Origin: Rhodoplanes sp963724735
GTDB taxonomy: Bacteria > Pseudomonadota > Alphaproteobacteria > Rhizobiales > Xanthobacteraceae
Assembly (NCBI GenBank): GCA_963724735.1
Contig: CAVRVX010000009.1
Location: 62,001-126,000 of the forward strand
Length of the DNA: 64,000 nucleotides
Reading direction: 5' to 3'
The translations under genes were made by a program, and so were the position numbers. Below are positions 7,916 through 16,393 of the stretch, piece after piece. Within the stretch, counting starts at the first letter, position 1. Each line of letters opens with the position of its first letter. Below the pieces are notes generated by a model. That model saw only the letters and a list, made by a program, of their open reading frames with translations. It had not been told where the DNA came from and ran no database searches.

Positions 7916-8941
7916 TCACAGACACGGCTTCCGGAGATCGTCGGCGATGCCGCGCGCTTCTTCATTTGACGTCGTTTTGCCGATCGCACAGCTTTGATCT
8001 AGCTTAGTGGGAGCCACTCGAAAAACGACTAAACCACGAAATTTGCTACGATCGTCCTCAAGACCCGCAACCATACGTACGATTAAGGCGACCAGTTTTG
8101 AGCCGTGATAACGCCATTCAAGGCGTTTGCCCTCGATACTCGGGAAGCTCCCGATGTTAGCGTGGAAGCGCACACCGTCTTGGTAGATCGCACCACGAGG
8201 CAGAAGACCAATATTGCTACGTGAGTCCCCGCCTTCGAAGATCACGCTAAAGCCGTTGCGGCCGGGACAGATCGTCTCGAAGAAATCTCGCAACACGACT
8301 TCGGGATTAGTCCGATACGTCCGCAGGACTCTGCAATCCCTTTCTATGAGTGAGGTGTACGCTGACGTTGCGGCTGGACTGCTGTCTTCGCCGTGTGCGA
8401 CAACAGGTGCACGATCGATCGTCATCACGTAATGGAAACGCAGAGCGGCGTTGTAGCTATCCCACGTGTAGTCCACCAGGTCGCAAGAGACAGGATCAAC
8501 AACCGGTACTGCCCCAAAAAGAGACACATCGGTTTCCGAATAGATTATACCTTCAACAGTATAGGGCGTAGGTGGACAGGCTGAGCTGAAAACGTACGCT
8601 GTGCCGACAAGTCTGTTACCTATCCTTTGCCCTTCGAAGAGAAGCGTGTCTGGTACCACCGGGAGTCCGGGTCGCGGATCGACATAATAAAACCAACGGT
8701 CCTGCCCCGAGCTTACCCAGCGGACCGTCGAGCCGTTGTGAGTCCAGATGCTCTCTCCACCTCTTGCAGGTGAGGCGGGGAAGGCAATCATTGCGGCAAG
8801 AGTGATCCAGAACCCGAAAAACACGCCAATATGACGGATGCCCGACCTCGCCCGATCCATTTGGGCAGGATGGCGGCTTGGCATGATATCGGCGAGACCA
8901 GCGGCGAGCGGATATCGCATGACTTCTTCCTCGCGCATCAA
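7916..8941 (-). CDS. Exported protein of unknown function
   Basis: The hydrophobic segment IGVFFGFWITLAAMIAFP followed by ASPARGG (residues about 37-62) looks like a signal peptide. The true start may be an internal ATG (for example MDRARSG), because the longest start gives an unusually long N-region. The mature part begins with WTHNGSTVRWVSSGQDRWFYY, a pattern seen in uncharacterised rhizobial periplasmic proteins, and has paired cysteines (SSACPP, VSCDLVD, RDCRVL, TICPG). It carries TIDRAPVVAHG, also present in the SH3b neighbour, which suggests a shared fold or common origin. Function unknown. Confidence 0.6.
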   Translation of the reverse strand: MMREEEVMRYPLAAGLADIMPSRHPAQMDRARSGIRHIGVFFGFWITLAAMIAFPASPARGGESIWTHNGSTVRWVSSGQDRWFYYVDPRPGLPVVPDTLLFEGQRIGNRLVGTAYVFSSACPPTPYTVEGIIYSETDVSLFGAVPVVDPVSCDLVDYTWDSYNAALRFHYVMTIDRAPVVAHGEDSSPAATSAYTSLIERDCRVLRTYRTNPEVVLRDFFETICPGRNGFSVIFEGGDSRSNIGLLPRGAIYQDGVRFHANIGSFPSIEGKRLEWRYHGSKLVALIVRMVAGLEDDRSKFRGLVVFRVAPTKLDQSCAIGKTTSNEEARGIADDLRKPCL

Positions 8942-9522
8942 TTAATAATTCGGAACCGGCAGCTCAGAAAGCGCATTGATGGCGATCAACTTTCTGAACG
9001 ATTTAGGGTGGGTAGCTGGCGCAAGCAGGGGTAGGCGGGGCTGGCTAAGGAGGCGGGCTAAGCGCTGGCGAGCGCTTGGCGTTCAGGTGGGGCGAGGGGC
9101 TTAGCCAGCCACAAGCTCGCATGACGCACCAACGGCCTTCTGGGCGCCAGCCGGAAGGGGTTGTCCCTCGCAATCTGCCGCCGTGGAGAGGGTGGCTCCC
9201 GGAAAAAACCCGACAATTCAACCGCAGCGTTCGAGAGGTTGACTGGGCGCAAGGTCATGGACGAGGAAATGCGCGAGGTGGAGCAGAGGCCACTGTGGGA
9301 CCGTTGCTCGTCAGCTCAATCGCGGGTCACGCGCTGCTCGCTGACACAAATGATGCTGGGCCCCACTCAGGGTGGACGCGCCCGACGTTGGCGCTCGGCG
9401 CTATGTGTGCATGGGCTCGATCTGTTCGCCAACTGCCGCCATCAGATCATCCCTGCCATATTGACCGCTCTCCCGATGACGTCCAGGTGCCGTGTTACTG
9501 TAGCCTTGTGAGACAAACAACC
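8942..9522. other. Long intergenic stretch, nothing recognised
   Basis: The 581 bp lie between the divergent exported-protein genes. Open frames here are not supported by codon pattern or family resemblance. A G-rich segment with repeated GGCTAAG/GCGGGCTAAGCG units occurs at 9030-9110. No tRNA, known repeat or clear promoter was identified. Confidence 0.3.
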
Positions 9523-9915
9523 ATGAACCCGCACATCAAATTCGTAATCGTAGCGGTGCTTGCAGCATCGGCTTATCATCCGACCAAGGCCGAACCATCG
9601 TCCGTTTGCGGGGTCGCCGAAGATATATGCCAGTCGTCTCAGTTCAAGGCCTACACCGCATGTGTCGACGCGGCGATCATATATTGGGACCCGAAGGGTC
9701 CGACGCTCGCGCCAAAGAACTTTCCTCCAGCCAGGTCGGTACTGGCTGTCTTGATGGAATGCGAGTATGCCGCCAAAGACTTCGGAAAAAGGTTTGGCAA
9801 TCATCTCGCCAACATTCTGCAACAGACGGCCAACGAACGGGTGGCTGCAGCACGGTACGGACCCTATCCGTGCGCCCACGTGCGATGTCTTCCTCGAATA
9901 CGGAGTAAAACTTGA
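9523..9915 (+). CDS. Small exported cysteine-containing protein
   Basis: From ATG 9523 the 130-residue product starts with a signal peptide (IKFVIVAVLAASAYHPTKA). The mature part has four to six cysteines (SVCGVAEDICQ, AYTACVDAA, LMECEYAA), suggesting disulfides in the periplasm. The frame is open further upstream, but an internal ATG that places a signal peptide at the N-terminus is the more credible start. The last 25 residues are Arg-rich and less protein-like, so the 3' end may be frameshifted. Family unknown. Confidence 0.5.
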   Translation: MNPHIKFVIVAVLAASAYHPTKAEPSSVCGVAEDICQSSQFKAYTACVDAAIIYWDPKGPTLAPKNFPPARSVLAVLMECEYAAKDFGKRFGNHLANILQQTANERVAAARYGPYPCAHVRCLPRIRSKT

Positions 9916-10482
9916 CCACCCTGAGGCGGGCGCGGTTGCGATTCCGAAACACCGCACGCCTGGTTTTGAAAGAGCCGGTACCAAACAGCACAAAATCAGC
10001 GACTACAACTTCCGAAAGGTTCCGGAACCCTGAAACGCAGCAACCATCGACCGGCTACCAAAGGTGAAAACCATTGATGACAGGAGAACCACGGCGTCCG
10101 CGACGCCGCGGCCTCCTGACTCCCGCCCAGCACCCCTCGACGCTTTCATTGTGGCGTTGTTCTGTTGCCGATCAAGCCACACTTGTTCGAGAGGTGGATC
10201 GCGATGGATGTGCACCGCATAGGCTGCGCACTCGAGCATCGCTCGGCACTGAACGTAAGTCTTAGCACCGTATCCCGACATCGCCAGTCCGGCCGCCGCC
10301 CGGAACGCTGCGTGGCAACGCAGGAATAGCTGCGCTGTTATTTGGCTGGGCGGATTGAGCCATCCTCTGGATACCTTGGCGAACTCAGCATCGATTGCGA
10401 TCAATTTGCCGATGGCGGGCCGCTTGTTATGAAAGGTCGCCCATTGATTTCTCCGGGCGTGGTCAAGAAATTTCGTGAGTTC

Positions 10483-10492
10483 GTCGTCGCCC
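10483..10492 (+). repeat. 10-bp target-site duplication, left copy
   Basis: GTCGTCGCCC immediately precedes the left terminal repeat and recurs at 11761-11770 immediately after the right terminal repeat. A 10-bp duplication fits ISAs1-family insertion. Confidence 0.85.
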
Positions 10493-11760
10493 CAGGGCTG
10501 TTCAACGCTCGTTACAGGCCTCTGTATGAGAGGCTGATGGCGGGGTCGAGAGCGGCGGCCCATAAGGCCTCGGCGATATTTGTTACGCCGTTTGCGCGGG
10601 CGATGTTGAGCGTCTGACTGCGCAGTCGCGCCATGATGCCCGGGTTGACGCGGATGCGGCTGGCGTCCTCGGCGAGGGTGACGCGCACCCAGTGGTTCTG
10701 GTTTTCGATCGCCCAGTGATTGCGGATGGCGGCGGCGAAGGTCTCGGCGGGCAGCACGACAGAGGATGCGTAGAAGGCTGTCTCCCGGCGCGTGGTCCAT
10801 TGTCCGGTCGCGGCGGAACGGATGAGGGTATTGCGTTCGACGCGCACGACGGCGGCGATCAGCGACGCCCACTCGGTTTCGTCGAGCGCCGATCCGGGCA
10901 GGTAGACCGCGACGCAGCGGTCTTCCTGGCGATTTCGCGCGAGATTGCGACTGTCGTCGATGGCGACCGGCGCTGTTGTTGCGGCGATGTCTTCGAGGCG
11001 ACGCAGCAGGCTCGGCTGGTTGTCCTTGACCTGCACGATCAGGTCATTGCCGGTGTCGCGGGCGATCTCGAAGGTTTTTTTGGCAGTGCATGGCGTCGAG
11101 CGTGAACACCCGGCCGCTCAGCCCCAGCGTGGCGATCAAGGTCTGCACCGCCGGGATTTCGTTCGACTTCTCGTCGACGATCTCATAGGCGAGGATGATC
11201 TGGTGATCGACCGCGAACGCGTTGAGAACGTGCGCCGCCTTGCGATCTGCGAAGGCGTCGAAGCTCTGCCGCAACGTCTTCCCGTCGATCGCGATGAAGC
11301 GGGATGGGGCGGCGGCGCAGGATCGATCGAGCCCGTCGGCATGGCGCCGGAACGCCTGCTCCAGTTCGGCCGGATCGATCCGTTGCAGGATGCCGCGCAC
11401 TGACGTGTAGGCCGGCGCCCGCCGCAACGCCGCCTGCGGAAAGGCGGCATTGAGGATCGCGAGCCGTCGGTCGAGCAATGCGTGGATTTGCCGGTACGAC
11501 CGCGCCCCGATCAGCATGGCGATGATCGAGAACAAGATAACGCCGACCTGGCCGTACATCTTCCCTTCGGCGCGCCGCCGGTCAGGAATGAAGCGAGGCA
11601 GGACGCGAGATCAAACGTCGGCTCCATGGGGCAACCTCCGAATCAGGTTGCTCCCGATAAATTCAGAGAGGATTCGCCCGGAAAAGCAGAAAATGTCGCC
11701 TCCAGCCCCAGTCGCTCACCCGCGCCGCCCTCACAGTGTTAAGAGCGTTGAACAGCCCTG
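10493..11760 (-). mobile_element. ISAs1-family insertion sequence (1268 bp)
   Basis: The ends carry a perfect 18-bp inverted repeat, CAGGGCTGTTCAACGCTC, at 10493-10510 and inverted at 11743-11760. A 10-bp direct duplication flanks both sides. The single gene encodes an ISAs1-type transposase on the minus strand. Length, terminal repeat and duplication size all match the family. The element interrupts an unknown gene. The duplication is still perfect, so the insertion is probably recent, yet the transposase already carries a frameshift. Confidence 0.88.
10512..11559 (-). pseudogene. ISAs1-family transposase with a homopolymer frameshift
   Basis: The first part, from ATG 11559, has RFIAIDGKTLRQSFD (first catalytic Asp) and VFTLDAMHCQK (second Asp). 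It runs out of frame after MHCQK. The second part resumes as VQVKDNQPSLLRRLEDIAA and includes AIRNHWAIENQNHWVRVTLAED with the catalytic Glu region. The break falls in a run of seven A (T on the plus strand, 11075-11081). One extra A would restore the family sequence (CQKKTFEIARDTGNDLI). It is nonfunctional unless the ribosome shifts by +1 or the base count is wrong in this assembly. Confidence 0.85.
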
Positions 11761-11770
11761 GTCGTCGCCC
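11761..11770 (+). repeat. 10-bp target-site duplication, right copy
   Basis: GTCGTCGCCC abuts the right end of the ISAs1-type element and is identical to 10483-10492. Confidence 0.85.
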
Positions 11771-11928
11771 CAACCGCGCGGCGGGGCTGCAGATGATGAG
11801 CTATCAGATGAGTTCTTCGTCATTGGTCAATCATCATGGTCGGGTCTCCCGACCGCGCCGGTACATCGCGGTCGCGCGCAGGCCCTCCGCGGCCCGCCTC
11901 AGCCCGAAGTTTGCCGGGTGCTACTAGC

Positions 11929-12153
11929 TCATGCGGCGTCTTTTCGCCGGCTGTGTCCAATTTCCCTAAGCTTCTTGCATCTATTGTCTAGATGGTGGCG
12001 TTTTATTATGGGGAATGGGCCTGAAACTCCACAGTAAGGACATTTTACTGTTAGATGCGGCGTTTCTCTGAGGGTATTTCTCAGCTTTTCTACTCTGGTT
12101 GACGTTGTTCTTCTCATCTTGGGCCTGAAATGCGGCCCCCTCTCATCGACCAT
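11929..12153 (-). CDS. Small protein with a zinc-finger-like CPYC...HH...C motif
   Basis: The 74-residue product is strongly basic. Near its C-terminus it has VKCPYCGVSGPFPIIKRHHL followed by DNRCKK, a C-x2-C...H-H...C arrangement like the short zinc-binding tail found in some homing endonucleases and phage DNA-binding proteins. The N-terminal 35 residues are Arg/Thr-rich. No catalytic domain is present, so it may be a fragment of a larger nuclease-type gene. It lies in insertion-sequence-rich surroundings. Confidence 0.4.
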   Translation of the reverse strand: MVDERGPHFRPKMRRTTSTRVEKLRNTLRETPHLTVKCPYCGVSGPFPIIKRHHLDNRCKKLREIGHSRRKDAA

Positions 12154-12211
12154 TTAGATATGAACGCGGCCAGTCATTTGTAATGTCGCACGACGCGGAA
12201 AGTTAGCGCCG

Positions 12212-12289
12212 TCATTTTCCCTGCGTCCTGAACTCCCGCGAGTTCGGCCGCGCATCGGCGCCGACGATCCTGCGCGGACGGCGAGTCAT
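12212..12289 (-). pseudogene. Remnant of a small CxxC zinc-ribbon-like protein
   Basis: The 25-residue frame contains RIVGADARPNSRE, which resembles the C-terminal end of a small rhizobial zinc-ribbon-like family whose N-terminus (MTLGNMRSLAV) occurs at 15539. The N-terminal part is absent here. Its ATG overlaps the stop of the upstream gene (ATGA). Confidence 0.35.
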
Positions 12290-12444
12290 TCCTCGCCCTT
12301 GGCGCCGAGCAACTCGGGCAGCTTGGCAATATTTGCCGCGATCCGCCGGGCCTCGTCGCGCGTAAGCACGCGCGCCTGCCGGGCCTCGTTCTCGTCCTTG
12401 CGGAAGCAGGTGTAGGCAATGGCCTGGCCGGTGGCGTCCTGCAC
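12286..12444 (-). pseudogene. Conserved small hypothetical protein, truncated by a stop codon
   Basis: The 52-residue frame VVQDATGQAIAYTCFRKDEN followed by LTRDEARRIAANIAKLPELL is typical of a short protein family widespread in Bradyrhizobium-like bacteria. In that family the motif is preceded by PPPW...AC-F/Y-VV. Here the frame upstream reads FNKPLAC, TAA, VVQD, so a tyrosine or phenylalanine codon appears to have become a stop at about 12448-12450. A GTG at 12444 could still start a shortened protein. Function of the family is unknown. Confidence 0.5.
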
Positions 12445-12648
12445 GACTTAGCAGGCCAACGGTTTGTTGAACGTCTGCAAGGTCAGGTTTCGGGCGGGAG
12501 CTGCCGTATGTGGGGAGACCGGCGACGAAAATGACCCATTTGACCCATTTGAGACATGTGTTGCTCGGCCGGAGATTTTGATTAGGATCAAGGGCAAATT
12601 GACAAGCTGTATTTGCATTGATCTGCATTACAGGAAGGAGTGATTGCG

Positions 12649-12868
12649 ATGAAAGTGCTTCCGCTCGTCTGTATGCTTCTCGTCAGTGCTTCGCTTTTCG
12701 GAACTACGGCGAGTGCGATCGCACAACCGCGAACTGCTGCATGCGCCGCGGATATCAAGAAGTATTGTGCGGATATCCAGCCCGGAGAAGGCCGCGTCAG
12801 TGCTTGCGTCAAGGAGCATTTCAACGATCTTTCTGATGCCTGTAAGGTGAGGCTCGCAAGAACCGGAG
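12649..12868 (+). pseudogene. Cysteine-rich (GLG1-type) repeat protein, N-terminal fragment
   Basis: A good ribosome-binding site (AGGAAGGAG, 12631-12639) precedes ATG 12649. The product has a signal peptide (PLVCMLLVSASLFGTTASA) and one full cysteine-rich repeat (CAADIKKYCADIQPGEGR, then VSACVKEHFNDLSDACK). Homology ends at 12868, where antisense IS630 transposase sequence begins. The missing second repeat is found on the opposite strand at 16205-16393. The frame runs on to 13179 only as read-through of the transposase antisense strand. The intact protein would be a periplasmic four-cysteine repeat protein of about 135 residues. Confidence 0.75.
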
Positions 12869-13183
12869 CGTTCACCATCTCGCCCGCCCCCGCCGCCTTG
12901 GCGAACCGCGCCAGCAGGGCCGTCTCCTCGCCGAGCGTCATGTTCTCACGGATCCGTCCCCCGCTCCGCTTCGGCTCGAGCGCCGCCAGCCCGCCACGAT
13001 CGAACGCCATGTGCGCCCGGTTCACCGTGCTCAGCGACCCCCCATCGCCTCTGCGATCGCCGGCTGCGTCATTCCGGCTTCCCGCAGCAGAACCATCTGG
13101 ATGCGCTGACGAAGGACCGGTGTCTTCGTCCGCCGCAAAGCTCGCTTCAACCACCGTACCCGGCTTCTGTTGCACTTGACCAT
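12869..13183 (-). pseudogene. IS630-family transposase, N-terminal fragment
   Basis: It starts at ATG 13183 (MVKCNRSRVRWLKRALRR) with the N-terminal HTH part (MTQPAIAEAMGG). After an indel in a run of six C (13038-13043) it continues in another frame (SLSTVNRAHMAFDRGGLAAL, NMTLGEETALLARFAKAAGA, GEMVN). Homology stops at 12869. The continuation DLKAAYEQAIGHPTSNS begins at 16398 on the plus strand. Two lesions and the split make it a pseudogene. Confidence 0.8.
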
Positions 13184-13397
13184 CTGCTCGCTCCGAATCA
13201 GATGGCCTTAGCGAATCACATTGATCCTCCAAGAAAAACCGCCCTCCACTTGCGCTCCTCGGGCAGTCCAGCACCCTTCGATTCAGCCCCCTGTGGAAAT
13301 GGTATCAGACCCGACAAAAATGCATGTCGCAGCCCACCAGGGTGCGGCAAAGCCCGTCGCTTCAAACGCCGGCCCAGATCGCGACAGCGACCCTCGG

Positions 13398-14528
13398 CTA
13401 GTTCGCCGCCGGCGGCGGAGCCCTTGAGGGCGCCGCAACATCCCCCGATGGAGCGGCGGCGCTGCTCGGCGGAACCGCGAACATATACTCGAAAGGCTCG
13501 GGCCCAAGCTTGAGGTCTGCGGGAGAGGAAACCTGCTCATGATTGCGCTGCTTCGCCCGCGGCGCCGTCTTGGCGATTGTGACCTTTTTCCGCGCGGACG
13601 TAGCGATTGTTCGTGCACGCGCTCCGCTCCGTCTCGCCGCCGTCTTCCGTCTGGTTTCGCGCGCACTCTTCTTTCCTTTGCTCGAGCGCGTTTGCTCGGC
13701 GCCTTCCGAGCCAGATTGGGTATCCGACAGTTTTGCTTTCAAAGCGCCGCCCGCCGCCGTGCGATCGTCATCAAGCGGCGGCCTTGACGGGGCTGCGGCG
13801 GTTCGTTCGCCTGCGACGCTCTCGGTCCTGCGGCTGGCGTCCGGCTCCGCGCCGAAAGCAAGCGCGGGCGGTTCGACCGGCGCGGACGGCTCCGCGGCGC
13901 GGCTCATCTCAGTAGACGTTGCGGGCGAGACGACAGCCACCTCCGACGCGGCGCTGGACGAAGGCTCGGGCGCCCCGCTCGGTGCGGGGGTAAGCGCCGC
14001 AGTGGATGAAGGATCGGATGCAGCGCTCGGAGAGCAATTCGCGACCTGCGCGCCGGGCGGCGCGGCATGTTCGTTTTCAGCGGTTTCCGCAGGTTTGGTC
14101 GCGAGCGGAGCTGGGGCGACGCCCGAAGCGCCAACGGCCGAAGCCTGCTCTCGCGTGGGCGGGACATCGGGCGTCTCGGACGTTGGCGGCGACGCGGCGA
14201 GTTCGGGAAGCGGCGCGACGACGATTCGTCCCAATCGGCTGGCTCCGCTGAGGGTCGGATCGACGGTGAGGCGAGCGATTTGGGTGGGCGGCACGACCGC
14301 CAGCTGAACAAGCTCCCGGCCGACGCTCGGCACCACACCGATGTTCGTGCGCACCTCCGGCTCTGGAACCAAACCGCGCGCGGTCATCGCCAAGGCGACA
14401 GTCACCATGCCGGCCGCGACAAGAAACAGTCGAACCATCAAAAGCATGTTGGCCCATCCTCGCGAGTCAAAATCACTGGTCGACGCATCGAGCATGCCTT
14501 GTCGGAAAGCAAAGCCGCCGATACGCAC
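13398..14528 (-). CDS. Membrane-anchored Ala/Pro/Ser-rich low-complexity protein
   Basis: The longest start is 14528. An internal ATG at 14447 (MLLMVRLFLVAAGMVTVALA) would place a single membrane segment or signal at the extreme N-terminus and is my preferred start. After residue about 80 the protein is low-complexity, dominated by Ala, Pro, Ser, Glu and Thr, then a basic Lys/Arg/Ala-rich stretch (KKSARETRRKTAARRSGARA), and ends with a Pro/Ala tail. It probably extends into the periplasm as a flexible, possibly wall-associated protein. No enzyme domain is seen. It lies inside the inverted segment. Confidence 0.5.
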   Translation of the reverse strand: MRIGGFAFRQGMLDASTSDFDSRGWANMLLMVRLFLVAAGMVTVALAMTARGLVPEPEVRTNIGVVPSVGRELVQLAVVPPTQIARLTVDPTLSGASRLGRIVVAPLPELAASPPTSETPDVPPTREQASAVGASGVAPAPLATKPAETAENEHAAPPGAQVANCSPSAASDPSSTAALTPAPSGAPEPSSSAASEVAVVSPATSTEMSRAAEPSAPVEPPALAFGAEPDASRRTESVAGERTAAAPSRPPLDDDRTAAGGALKAKLSDTQSGSEGAEQTRSSKGKKSARETRRKTAARRSGARARTIATSARKKVTIAKTAPRAKQRNHEQVSSPADLKLGPEPFEYMFAVPPSSAAAPSGDVAAPSRAPPPAAN

Positions 14529-14712
14529 ACAGACTAACCACTGCTGATTCGTTCGCCGGTAGGCTACCAGAGTCGACGCTCTGGGTGAATCGCCGCGATT
14601 CCCGCATTGAACACGTCTGCGGGAGCGACCACACCGTTAACGCAATGCACTTGCGCCGGCGCCGACATTGTGCCTGTTCGGACGCGCTGCTACCATTTCT
14701 GACGCATCGAAC

Positions 14713-14788
14713 GGGCCCGTAGCTCAATGGTTAGAGCTAGCGGCTCATAACCGCTTGGTTGCAGGTTCGAGTCCTGCCGGGCCCACCA
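14713..14788 (+). tRNA. tRNA with CAU anticodon (elongator Met or Ile2)
   Basis: The acceptor stem GGGCCCG pairs with CGGGCCC, the D-arm is AGCTCAATGGTTAGAGCT, the anticodon loop CTCATAA carries CAU, the T-arm is GCAGGTTCGAGTCCTGC, and CCA is encoded. The anticodon arm and GGTTAGAGC resemble E. coli tRNA-Ile2, whose C34 becomes lysidine, but Met cannot be excluded without identity-element comparison. No copy of its 3' end was noticed near the integrase, so it is not obviously the attachment site. Confidence 0.9.
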
Positions 14789-15115
14789 AATAAAAACAAC
14801 TGCTTAGGCAGCATTATGAGGTGCTATAGAGAGCCCTAAATCACAATCTGGCAACGATCCTGGCAACAATCGGCAAAATTCGTCCGCGTAGCGCCCGCGC
14901 CACACCGTACCCATATAAAGCGAGCGGCTTCGGCCGCGCCCCCTCGCGGTTCATTTGAGCACGGATGTACAACGGCGAGCGGGGACGCCTACCAATTGCC
15001 CTTCCCGAGAACGCAAGTGCTATGGACTATTCGCGAGCCCCGCCATGCCCGGCTCGCGGCGAACATTGCCGAGCCTTCCTGCTGCGCGGCCAACGTGAGC
15101 AATACCGGAGATCGA
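14789..15115. other. Intergenic stretch after the tRNA
   Basis: This 327-bp stretch has no credible gene. It contains a near-perfect tandem 12-mer, CTGGCAACGATC then CTGGCAACAATC, at about 14849-14872, and a GC-rich block with inverted GCGAGCGGC/GCCGCGCC elements at 14918-14940. It may hold the promoter for the DUF6481 gene. Confidence 0.3.
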
Positions 15116-15502
15116 ATGAGCCGCTTCCGAGACCGAGATAATCTGATTGACCGCCAGAGCAACTCCGCCGCCGCAAAGAGAGCCATGCTCGAAAAGTTTC
15201 GGGCAGCCGCAAACGATCCGGAGATCGCCGCGCGACGCTCGGCTATCGAAGCTGAACGCCTGGCCCGACGCGCCGCGCGCTTTGCTGCCGGGATCGAGCG
15301 TGAGGCCGAACGTGCGGAGCAGCTCGCCCGTGACGCCGAAATCGCGGCGAAGGCCAAGCGAGAGACGGAGGAAGCCGAGGCTGTCGCTGCAGCGGAACTG
15401 GCCGAACGCGAGGCGACACTGAAGGCGGAGCAAAAGGCCGCTCGCGACGTGCGCTATGCTGCGCGCAAAGCCGCCAAGAAGGAACGGCGTCGAGGATATT
15501 GA
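15116..15502 (+). CDS. DUF6481 family protein
   Basis: From ATG 15116 the 128-residue product is almost entirely a long charged helix of Ala, Glu, Arg and Lys (AAAKRAMLEKFRAAANDPEI, then AEREATLKAEQKAARDVRYA and ARKAAKKERRRGY), matching the DUF6481 family of alphaproteobacteria. It is probably coiled coil and cytoplasmic. Its function is unknown. The frame is open 120 bases further upstream, but the family starts at this MSRFRDRDN position and ACCGGAG precedes the ATG. Confidence 0.7.
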   Translation: MSRFRDRDNLIDRQSNSAAAKRAMLEKFRAAANDPEIAARRSAIEAERLARRAARFAAGIEREAERAEQLARDAEIAAKAKRETEEAEAVAAAELAEREATLKAEQKAARDVRYAARKAAKKERRRGY

Positions 15503-15538
15503 TAGGTACGCAGGAATGGCCTCCCCTCTGGGCCCTCC

Positions 15539-15785
15539 CATGACACTCGGCAACATGCGCTCGCTCGCTGTCACGTGTGAGCTATGCCACCACGAAGCCG
15601 TCCTGGCCGCGGACGATGCAGAGTTGCGCGCCTTCGCCCCCTCGTCCCACAGCCGCAACTCGCCGAAAGCCGACGACCGACCAACGACGCGATGTGCTAA
15701 CAGCCGCACAATCCCCCCGCTGTGGCAGCCGGCTGCGTTGCCGTGCTTTTCGATCCGCCAGCAAGTGGTGATGGCGACTCGGTGA
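15539..15785 (+). CDS. Small CxxC protein with a frameshifted or divergent tail
   Basis: The first 35 residues (MTLGNMRSLAVTCELCHHEA, then VLAADDAELRAFAP) match a short zinc-ribbon-like family of rhizobial bacteria that normally continues with a second CxxCG and GADARPNW. Here the second CxxC is absent and the remaining 47 residues are unrelated, so the gene is probably shortened by an indel near 15640. A remnant resembling the missing end lies at 12212-12289. Confidence 0.45.
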
Positions 15786-15871
15786 AGCCCACGTTCATCG
15801 GCCGTTCAGGGTAGATAGAATGTTATGAACAGGACGGGGACGGGGACTAATTACGAGCGGAGGAGACGACA

Positions 15872-16078
15872 ATGATCGCGAGACTTGCTGCACTACTTCT
15901 TGGCGCTGCGCTGTTGACTGGTTTCGGTTTTAGCGCAGAAGCTGCCTCGCTTGGGTATTCGCGCGCTGCCGTGACACCATCTGAAGGCGTCGTCGTGAAG
16001 GCGGTGACACGGGCCGGAGTTGCGCACCGTTCAACCCGCAGGACTGCTAGGCGAGTGATGCGGCGGCATGGCTATTAG
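15872..16078 (+). CDS. Small exported basic protein
   Basis: AGCGGAGGAGACGACA gives a strong ribosome-binding site 8 bases before ATG 15872. The 68-residue product has a clear signal peptide (IARLAALLLGAALLTGFGFS, cleavage near AEAA) and a short Arg-rich mature part ending RTARRVMRRHGY. No family is recognised. It is likely periplasmic, perhaps nucleic-acid or envelope binding by charge alone. A GC-rich hairpin follows 37 bases after the stop. Confidence 0.55.
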   Translation: MIARLAALLLGAALLTGFGFSAEAASLGYSRAAVTPSEGVVVKAVTRAGVAHRSTRRTARRVMRRHGY

Positions 16079-16114
16079 CCGGTGCGGCTTTCCTGGAGTG
16101 CCGTTACGTGAATA

Positions 16115-16142
16115 GCCCGCCTGGCGAATAGGCCGGGCGGGC
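16115..16142 (+). terminator. GC-rich hairpin after the small exported gene
   Basis: GCCCGCCTGGC and GGCCGGGCGGGC form an imperfect 11-bp stem around GAATA. No U-run follows, but its place between two converging genes suits a terminator. Confidence 0.4.
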
Positions 16143-16204
16143 CCCTAACCCCTTGATTGGGCGCGCCCGTCGATCCGCCATAGCGGGCCACTTGCGCGCC
16201 ACGT

Positions 16205-16393
16205 TTAAACGGTTGCCCTGCCAAAGCGGTTGCTGCAACCCAGCCTATTTTTTCCCGGTGACAAAGGCGACAAGGCTTCTTTGCACGTGTCGCTGAGATC
16301 AGCGAGAGCATCCTTAAGGCAAGTTGCGATCCGGCCGCGACCGTGGCCCGCACTAGCGCAGTGCTTCTTCACGTCCGGGCTACACGCTTTCGC
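16205..16393 (-). pseudogene. Cysteine-rich (GLG1-type) repeat protein, C-terminal fragment
   Basis: On the minus strand the sequence from 16393 reads AKACSPDVKKHCASAGHGRG followed by RIATCLKDALADLSDTCKEA, a complete cysteine-rich repeat, and ends at TAA 16205-16207. It has no start of its own. Upstream frame sequence is antisense IS630. It is the missing second half of the gene at 12649-12868, separated by the inversion. Confidence 0.75.

Larger units (their letters stand above)
10003..11823 (-). pseudogene. Unknown gene split by an ISAs1-type insertion
   Basis: The gene starts at ATG 11821-11823 (MTKNSSDSSSSAAPPRGWGDD) and runs to the 10-bp duplication. Coding resumes in the same frame left of the element at 10492 (GDDELTKFLDHARRNQWATF) and ends at 10003. 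Removing the element and one duplication copy restores a continuous frame of about 180 residues. The protein has a conserved-looking core (AMLECAAYAVHIHRD, then LEQVWLDRQ), reminiscent of helical uncharacterised proteins, but I cannot name the family. The last 40 residues look less constrained. Confidence 0.65.

Noticed and set aside
11066..11090. A programmed -1 frameshift site (A AAA AAC) in the ISAs1-type transposase
   Set aside because: A -1 shift enters a frame that stops after 11 codons. The downstream transposase half needs the opposite shift, so a lost base is the simpler explanation.
12869..13179. Continuation of the cysteine-rich protein beyond residue 73
   Set aside because: The frame stays open but encodes only the antisense of IS630 transposase sequence, without further cysteine repeats.
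14713..14788. The tRNA as attachment site of the truncated integrase
   Set aside because: No repeat of the tRNA 3' end was noticed beside the integrase or at the edges of the phage-like block.
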